Part shown: positions 57,270-64,000 of the stretch, piece by piece
Position numbering within the stretch: the stretch's first letter is position 1
Layout: each line of letters opens with the position of its first letter
Assembly: GCA_033961575.1 (NCBI GenBank)
Contig: CM066733.1
Span: 64,664,921 to 64,728,920 of the forward strand
DNA length: 64,000 nucleotides
Reading direction: 5' to 3'
Origin: Aselliscus stoliczkanus
Taxonomy: Eukaryota; Chordata; Mammalia; Chiroptera; Hipposideridae
Translations under genes and position numbers: made by a program
The notes under the pieces: model-generated
What the model saw: the letters and a program-made list of their open reading frames with translations, nothing else
Databases searched by the model: none
Told to the model about the DNA's origin: nothing

Positions 57270-57765
57270 GTGCAGCTTATTATTTTGAAAGTTGAACTCT
57301 CATCTCTACAGGGAGAAATTCACAGTGATTAGTCTGGGCCTCCCAACAAGAAAGGCTGTGTTTATAAAGGAAAGATTATAGTAAGTAAACACTGCACCTT
57401 TTACAAATATTAAACAGATATGAAAAATAGTGAAAGAAAGTGCTGGAACATTCTCGGAAGATGGCAGCCTGAGCACAGGTTTCTGTGGTCACTTCACCAC
57501 TAAGATGGCCATCCATCATCAGCGGTGAGGGCTTGGAAAGACATTGAATAGATGTGAGCCTCATGTACTGTAGGAAGAAAGTGTGAGTGCGAGGAAGTGG
57601 AGGGAGGAGACTATTAATTTTTAAAAATAATTTCTTCATTCATTTTTGGACAGCTATTATTTTTAATTGAAACAAATTTTATTGGGAATTCATAAATGTT
57701 AGGCCTATAAAATAGTGCAGTTTTGTTAGAGGATTGTATGTCATGCGTCATAATTGTGTTTACAC
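57270..57765. other. CYP39A1 intron, unassigned part
   Basis: No exon found. The minus frame 57376-57639 has no P450 similarity. Confidence 0.55.
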
Positions 57766-57769
57766 CCTT

Positions 57770-58200
57770 GGACCAGTAATCCACCACTATAACAAAATTG
57801 AAGGATAATCATTACAAAAAAGAATGTACTCTGCACAAGATGCAAATAATTACCACATTAAAATAACCACAAAGGAAAACAATCTAAATTCTCAAGAGTC
57901 AGGAAATAAATATTCAATCTATCAGCAGACTACTATGTGGCAATTGAAGTAAATATGAAAATACTCTAGATGCAATGAAAAGTGAAGAATAATATTTAAA
58001 ACTTTTTTTTCCCCAATGGCAGATTTACACTACGATGAGACACAGATTTCTGTATCGATGCTATACAAAGAGAACATTGGATAGACTTGTAGTATGGTTT
58101 AGGGGTTACGGGGTTGTGCTTACACGAGTGTATACGAGTATATGTGTGCATGTGTTCAAGCATGACTGTTTCTTTTGGTAAAGTTGTTCAAAAGGGTAAA
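57770..58200 (+). mobile_element. Old L1M 3' fragment
   Basis: 'CAGACTACTATGTGGCAATT' and 'ACCAGTAATCCACCACTATA' resemble L1M ORF2 end; strongly diverged. Confidence 0.5.
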
Positions 58201-58501
58201 ATTCGTTTTGAAAAATTATCCAATCCACCGGTTTGATTGAAACAGGACTATACTAATTCTGATACAGAATCCCATAGCCAAAATCATTATTAAAGGATTA
58301 CGTTGTAGCCAAAAATAGTCGCCAGGGGATACATACATATGTATACTAACAAAATGTTGCCACACAACTCTTATCAGTAACCTGTTTCTGGGTCATTTAG
58401 TGCTTAATGGAACTTAAGGAACTATCTGATAATATATGAGCAAAACATGTACTTTTTATTTCCTAGAAGGATTATTATTTGAAAACTAAACCAAAGCTCA
58501 C

Positions 58502-58635
58502 CAAAATTTTAACTGGTTTCACCACTTTTCTAGTAATGGCACCAGGGGCTCTTAAACGAATGGTTTCCAAAATGCACCACTTAATTAGAGGGAGTTTCTT
58601 CAAGTCATCCTCAGACACTTTAATCTTATCTTTAC
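58502..58635 (-). CDS. CYP39A1: CYP39A1 coding exon, fifth from the end (K-helix exon)
   Basis: This 134-bp exon reads on the minus strand as KDKIKVSEDDLKKLPLIKWC, then ILETIRLRAPGAITRKVV, then KPVKIL. It contains ETIR, the ExxR motif of the P450 K helix that forms the salt bridge of the haem core. The acceptor is a pyrimidine-rich CTCTTTACAG and the donor is TTTTG|GTGAG. The first two bases complete a split codon (xGT, probably Gly) and the exon ends in phase 0, matching the next exon. I recognise the sequence as oxysterol 7-alpha-hydroxylase CYP39A1, an ER-membrane P450 that acts on 24-hydroxycholesterol in bile-acid synthesis. No upstream exon was found between 58636 and 64000, so that intron is longer than 5.3 kb. 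Family recognition is from memory of the protein; the exon structure is read directly. Confidence 0.95.
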
Positions 58636-58639
58636 CTGT

Positions 58640-60875
58640 AAAGAGAATTAAACAAAAATGGGCTTAAAGAAGCCAGAAAGTGATTTAGGTAAACTCATCA
58701 ACACAGGTTAGCTACTGCCTCTGACAGCTACTGTTAAAATTACTATTACTCTTTGCATTGCAACTTTAGTAATTTATTGCCTCTTTTTATCATTTTCTTC
58801 TTAGCAAGATGAAAGGTATGGCATAGAAAACTAAAACAAACTAAACCAATGTCGATTACTATAACAAAGGAGATTGGTATTCAATGTTGGTTCTCACTGT
58901 CCTATCTCTATCCCTGTCAACTCATTTCATTCTTTCTTGTACAAATTCTCATTCCACTTAAGGAAATAGCAATAAAAGATTGGCATCAAAAGCAAAGTTA
59001 AAGATCTGAGAAACCACCTGGCTTACTTCTTCTATCTCTTCCCCACCGATTCACTTTTGGTTTTCTTTTTTTTTTTTTTATATCATACATTGCAGAAGAC
59101 CCCCAAAAAATGTAAGGAAAAAGGCAATGGGGCACATGTATTTCATCTGGAATGATGATTTCTCTAAACATAGGTGCATCAGGTGCTGCTAATGTAACAT
59201 GCATACCTTATCTAGTATCTGACAGAAGGCACATAAAAAAGGATTGGGTCCAACCTTTTTATAACCCAAAGTATGATGAGGGCTTTCAGTCAAATCAGAC
59301 AATATAATTAATAGTATTTCAAGTAAGATGTTTGCATTTTGAATATTACTTTCTTTCAATTTGGTTTTGGCCAAATTTGCTTAACATTATCAGTTTAATT
59401 AAGTCTACTATCTTATTTGCTTCCCAACTGTATTGGGAATGAATGGTGACAGTAAGTGGAATGTAGGGTCTCCAGCCAAGTCTTTCTTTGGCTCTGGATG
59501 AGGCTTGCTCTAAAGCAAGCCTGTTCTGCAGGAGAGCTGGGTGGGTACTGCCTGGGAAACCCTCTCCGTCAGTACATGTGGAATTTCTGGGGAGTCAGAA
59601 GCAAATGTCTTTCTTTGGTTGGTGGAGTCTGTGCACCAGGGTTTTTGAACTTTGGTTCTACTAATCTCCATAGGGGTGCCCATACACTCCATTAAACTTG
59701 GTAGATTCTTGAGCACAAATAAAGGCCAGAATCTGAGTTTGGCTCTACCAGGGTTACAACAATTAAGGCATTCTACAATACACTTAGTCTAGTAGGAGGT
59801 AAGAGACAAACACTTAGTTAACTGGTATACCACATAGGCACGGAAACTATTTGGTGAGACCTAAAACATTCTAAAAGAGTTAAAGCGGGGACGGATCATA
59901 TCCAACTAAAGGTAATACAAAATATTCTGAGTATCTTCCTTTAAAATTACGAATATAATTAGTTTCTTGCATGGTGTAAGCCTCAATAAATATATACTGA
60001 ATTAACAAATGGTCCAACTTCAACATGGGGAGATGAATGATTAGTTATTCTAGGCAAACAAACGAGGAAGATCATGGCTATAAAAAAGTTTGGACTCTAG
60101 TATATTGTGAAGTTTCTGACGTCCATTCAGAAAAGAGATTTTATTAAGGGTTCTTGGTAGACTAACTGAATTATAAAGTGCAGTGTTTTGTAGTATGTAA
60201 TATAGAAATCAAAGCTTGTTTTGGGTTGAAAATAATCTTTAAAATCTATTATAATTTATAAATAAATGTATGAGAGATGTAGACTACACTTGGAAAACAA
60301 ATGTTTTGATAAAATATTTTTGGTTTCTCAAATCCCAGTGTGATGTGGGAAAAATAAGGTAGTATTCTTGGAGTAGACAAAGAAAAAGCAAGGGAAACAT
60401 ATTAAGTTTTTAAACATCTTTAGGTTAAAGACCTTTCTTATAATAACTCTTAGAAATGACTCTGTACTCATACTGTGCATATTTCAATGCACATCTGTGG
60501 TTTGTTCTTCCAGCATTTTGACTCTAAAATTAGAAGGCTCCACTTGGAAGGATGCCAAGGTAATCATCGAAAGGGCTAGAACCTAATATCCTCCAGAACC
60601 AGAACCGAAGACAGCCAGGGAAGAAACTATGGGTGATTTGGGGTAAACTTCAGAAACTATGTGTTTAACTCTTGGCAAAAATGCAATCAACGTCAAACCA
60701 AATCTTAGGGTATTTGAAACCAAATAAACAAAAAGATGATTCTTACGTTCAGAAATAGCAAAAAGTATTTCTAAAATATATACAGTTTGGGGATTCCACA
60801 GTCATGACACGCATGCTATCAAACAGTAACCATAAGTTATATTTATTAAGGATGTATAACAAATTGAAATTCTGT
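58640..60875. other. CYP39A1 intron, unassigned part
   Basis: Searched by eye on the minus strand for the preceding CYP39A1 exon; none seen. No named repeat. Confidence 0.55.
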
Positions 60876-60879
60876 ATTT

Positions 60880-61380
60880 CAGCCATTTATTCCTTCAATA
60901 GAAATTTGCTTCATATCTGTTATGTGCTAGCCCAAGCAAAGGTGCTGTAAGAGACAGGGAGAGGATAATACTCATTTATTGACCATCTAATGTCACAAAT
61001 ACTTTGGACCACTTCATTTATTTCTCATAACTACCTGTGCGGTATGGAGCCTCAGAGAGATTAACGTTTTGGAGGAGGCAAGCCTGGAAGTGGCAGAGCA
61101 GTCTTCAAACCTATGTCTGTCTACACCAAAAAGCTTTACCCTTGCTTATTGTTTTCTATCACTTCCCCTTAGAGGAGAAAGGAATGAGAAAGATACGGTC
61201 CTTGCCTTAAAGGAGCTTGGACACAAGGACACAAAATAATATCTAGATATAAATAACCATAATGTAAGTTTCATAAGAGGATTCAAGTGTCAGTGGCGTT
61301 ACGCCCTCTTGCCTAGGGATAGAATTTCAGCTAAGCCTGGAAGGATAAGTGAGACTTCCCCAGGCAGAAGTAAAGGAACT
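60880..61380 (-). repeat. Antisense L2 with a MIR inserted
   Basis: L2-like ends 'TCCTTCAATAGAAATTTGCT' and 'GTCCTTGCCTTAAAGGAGCT' flank a MIR at about 60985-61140 ('GGAGCCTCAGAGAGATTAAC'). Confidence 0.65.
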
Positions 61381-61522
61381 TAAATACCAAAATTAATCAT
61401 AAAAAAAGATTTCTTGGACTTCAAAAAAAAAAAAAACCACACAAATCAACGAGAATCACAAGAGTAAGTCCTTCTTTGAGGGAGAGTTCTTCTGTTTCCT
61501 TAATATATAAGCCCCCTCTCCT

Positions 61523-61524
<2 letters not shown>

Positions 61525-61575
<51 letters not shown>
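61525..61575. repeat. (CA)n microsatellite
   Basis: About 25 CA units. Confidence 0.98.
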
Positions 61576-61577
<2 letters not shown>

Positions 61578-61662
61578 TATAAGTAAAGCACATAAAATAT
61601 AAAATACAAAAATTTTGTTTCTATAGTCCTGGAGTAACATTACATAAAAGATTTAACTAATA

Positions 61663-61749
61663 GGGCTGGCTGAGTGGCACGGTGGTTAAGCGCTGGCCTA
61701 GGAAGCCAGCGGCCCCGGTTCGGTCCCACATATGAGGGCCAGTGACACT

Positions 61750-61781
<32 letters not shown>

Positions 61782-61803
61782 ACCAAAGAAAACAAAACCA
61801 AAC
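61663..61803 (+). mobile_element. Short Rhin-type SINE with long A-rich tail
   Basis: Head 'GGGCTGGCTGAGTGGCACGG', linker, A30-type tail with CCAAAG and CAAAAC interruptions. Target duplication AAAGATTTAACTAATA / AAATATTTAACTAATA. Confidence 0.95.
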
Positions 61804-61824
61804 AAAATATTTAACTAATAACTC

Positions 61825-64000
61825 GGGAGAAATAATTAATGTTTTGACAGAAAAGAAGAATAGCTGGTATTTGTTTAGTCATTCAGACTATTTGAGACAT
61901 AATACTGAGGAGAGTGAATCAGAAGGTGAGACTGCCCAGTGGGGCTGAAGATGGAGGAGGCCCTGTGTTTTCCTACAAATGAAAGTCAGGTGTAACACTA
62001 CCAAGGGACGCATGGAAAGACGAAGAGAAGCAAATAATAAACTCCGCTGAACTTTAAAGAGTGCATTCCTACCCATTCCACCACCTCTTTCTGGAGTCTC
62101 AGTTCTGTTTGTTGTTCTAAGCTGTGAGGAAAGCTTTCTTTCACAGAGGTTGCCTTTCCATATTCGTAGAACAGCTTGTTTAAAATTTTAGAGCTAAGGT
62201 GGTGTCAAAGGTCATAGTACACATGAAGAATGAACTTGGGATAAAAATGCATGACCCAAAGGTTGAAAAATAAAGAAACGGATGTAATAACGTTAAGCAG
62301 TGATTTTTACCAAAATTTGGTCAAGAAATCTGCTTCCTCGATTTTATAGTAATTTATTTAAAAAGTAAACTCAAATAATAAAAGTTAGTGTTTACTTGAG
62401 ACTGGTATTAGGGAAATTATGTAATAGTTTTGAAAAAATACAGCACTTCTATGACACTTCTGCTTAGAAATAATGGAGCAATCATATCAATTGCTGACAG
62501 AGAATACGGGCAGGAAACTAGTTTTCTGGCATATTTTCTCAACCACAGACCTCAAAATAAGCTCCTGAAAAAATAACCACTTTTTAGAGAACAGAGACAA
62601 AGCTAAAAAGAAATAGTAAATAAAGAATTTATAGTATGCCAAAGGGGAATAAAGAAGGATCTTACATTCTTCCCTATATTTCAGGAATTTAAAACCTTCA
62701 ATATTTTAAGTAATGTTCAAAAATTCAATTTAAAAAAGTATACCTCTACTTTATTCCAGGAATATTTTCTTATATTTACAAAATTGCTGTCTTCTTTTCA
62801 GAAGAAACCTGTATTCACTGGAAAAGGTTAGCACATCTCAAATAGAATGAGGATTAAATGTCCTGAAGTAGATAATATCATCAACAATAGGTTTTATATC
62901 TCAAAAAACCCTAAAACAGTTATTTATAGGTAGTGAGAATTTACTGGTTACAGATTTCTGGAAATTTTCAGGGAGATGAAAATTTGTTGACTTGTCTTTC
63001 AAATGGGGAAAGTAATAAACCCCTTTCTACAATTATTCTTATAAACTTAAAAAGAACTACTGTAAAACTGCTCTTTGATTATTAGAAAGGAAAATTAATT
63101 TTAAATTTTGGATAAAGACCCCAATGACCTTTCCCTTCCCCAAACATGTATTTTCCTCTATTCCTGAGGACTAAGAGATAGGGAGAAAAATGCATAGGAC
63201 AGGGGTAGACCAATTAAAGAATTAGTGAGCAAATAAGGTCACAGAGCTTAAGCTGGTTAAGCAGTGTTGCAAATTTGAGGGACTTAATTATTCTACACAA
63301 TAAGACTGGTTTTTCCCTAATGTGGCAAGTTATGTTTTGGGGCTGAACCTTCTCCACTGATATCAATAGGACAGATTCAAAACAGTGTGTCAAGAAATGG
63401 ACAGGTTGATTTGCTTTTAATAAGTGAGAGAATGAGGTAGCAGTCACTAGGCAGAGCAGTTGATGAATAAAACTAGTGCTTCACTTGTGTAGGAGAGTTG
63501 AGCTTTTTAAAACCGCAGCCTATCATGAAAGAGGGTCCTCCAATTTCTACTTTTTCTCCCTCCTCACTTCCTCTCCTCCCACCTCCTTGCCTTTTCCCTC
63601 CTCCCCCTTGAAGAACGCCCAGATCCTTCTGCATAGATTGGGGGTGACTCTGGGTTTATGAAGATAGAGAATAGGAGGTGACTGGCATCTAAAATAATAA
63701 GGGAGTAAATATAATTTTTGAAGAGAGAGAGAAGAAAAAGAGAATGAATTAAAACAGTAGGATGGGTCCATGGTGGTCAGTTATGTCTCGCTGCCTCATT
63801 TAGATATCTCACAGAAACTTCTGGAATGTGGAGAAAGGGCTGATAGAAGGAAGTCCACCCAGGCAAGCTCCAGAAGTGTGAACACATATGCAAAAGGTAT
63901 TTCCACGCTTCTTGAAAGCACAACGATTGCACTGCCATCTGAAACAAACTGTAAGCTTACTATGCTAAGTCTCTTCAAAAATTCAATATAAAAACCAATA
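61825..64000. other. CYP39A1 intron, unassigned part
   Basis: No upstream CYP39A1 exon, gene or named repeat was recognised. A pyrimidine-rich patch lies at 63545-63610. Confidence 0.55.

Noticed and set aside
58998..59204. Minus-strand frame with LAAPDAPMFREIIIPDEIHV as a possible extra P450 exon
   Set aside because: It looked P450-like at first (a post-K-helix feel), but CYP39A1 already has that segment in 58502-58635, no good splice sites bound it, and it does not fit the gene order.
2555..61803. tRNA genes at the SINE heads
   Set aside because: The heads keep A- and B-box-like sequence but lack proper acceptor stem pairing and are followed by SINE bodies and A tails with target duplications.
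58636..64000. Preceding CYP39A1 exon
   Set aside because: I looked on the minus strand for sequence encoding the FWTLA...LSHP...FGKAG region expected just upstream and found none, so it probably lies beyond the window.

Overview
The window is nuclear DNA of a bat, probably a horseshoe or leaf-nosed bat (Rhinolophoidea). Three things point there. Many short tRNA-derived SINEs start with a 'GGGCCGGCCGAGTGGCGC' head of the Rhin-1 type. There are VES-type SINEs, which are typical of bats. There are also recently active mariner MITEs. The rest is ordinary placental background: MIR, L2, L1, MaLR LTRs, and hAT-Charlie and Tigger remnants. The species call is inference from repeat style, not a database match.

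Only one protein-coding gene is supported, CYP39A1 on the minus strand, represented by its last five coding exons (58635-58502, 52290-52195, 51063-50975, 28110-28023, 24925-24857). Together they encode about the C-terminal 158 residues of this microsomal cytochrome P450 (24-hydroxycholesterol 7-alpha-hydroxylase). They carry the ETIR (ExxR) helix, the PERW segment, the FGSGKYQCPG haem-binding loop and the native stop. All junctions are GT/AG and the reading frame is continuous. The 5' exons lie beyond position 64000. Introns measure about 6.2, 1.1, 22.9 and 3.1 kb.

Layout. From 1 to about 24300 is intergenic DNA downstream of CYP39A1. It holds old MIR/L2/MaLR pieces, a few young SINEs, an MST LTR inserted in an antisense L1, and a 4-kb L1-derived element (19717-23716). 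From 24300 to 64000 is the 3' half of CYP39A1. Its 22.9-kb intron holds most of the young insertions: a second 3.8-kb L1-derived element (44164-47919), five long composite SINEs, nested SINEs, mariner MITEs, a 105-bp tandem duplication and a candidate solo LTR. A small processed retrocopy sits about 20 bp beyond a splice donor.

The most interesting structure is the pair of L1-derived elements. Both run from a full 5' end to target-site duplications. Both keep ORF1 sequence and the start of ORF2, and both lack most of ORF2 across the same internal junction. They therefore look like members of a replicating half-L1 (HAL1-like) non-autonomous subfamily. One copy also carries a 300-bp insert that duplicates flanking DNA 2.5 kb away. 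A second noteworthy system is a roughly 430-bp SINE that joins the Rhin-type head to a VES-like tail. No RNA genes, CRISPR arrays or further host genes were found.
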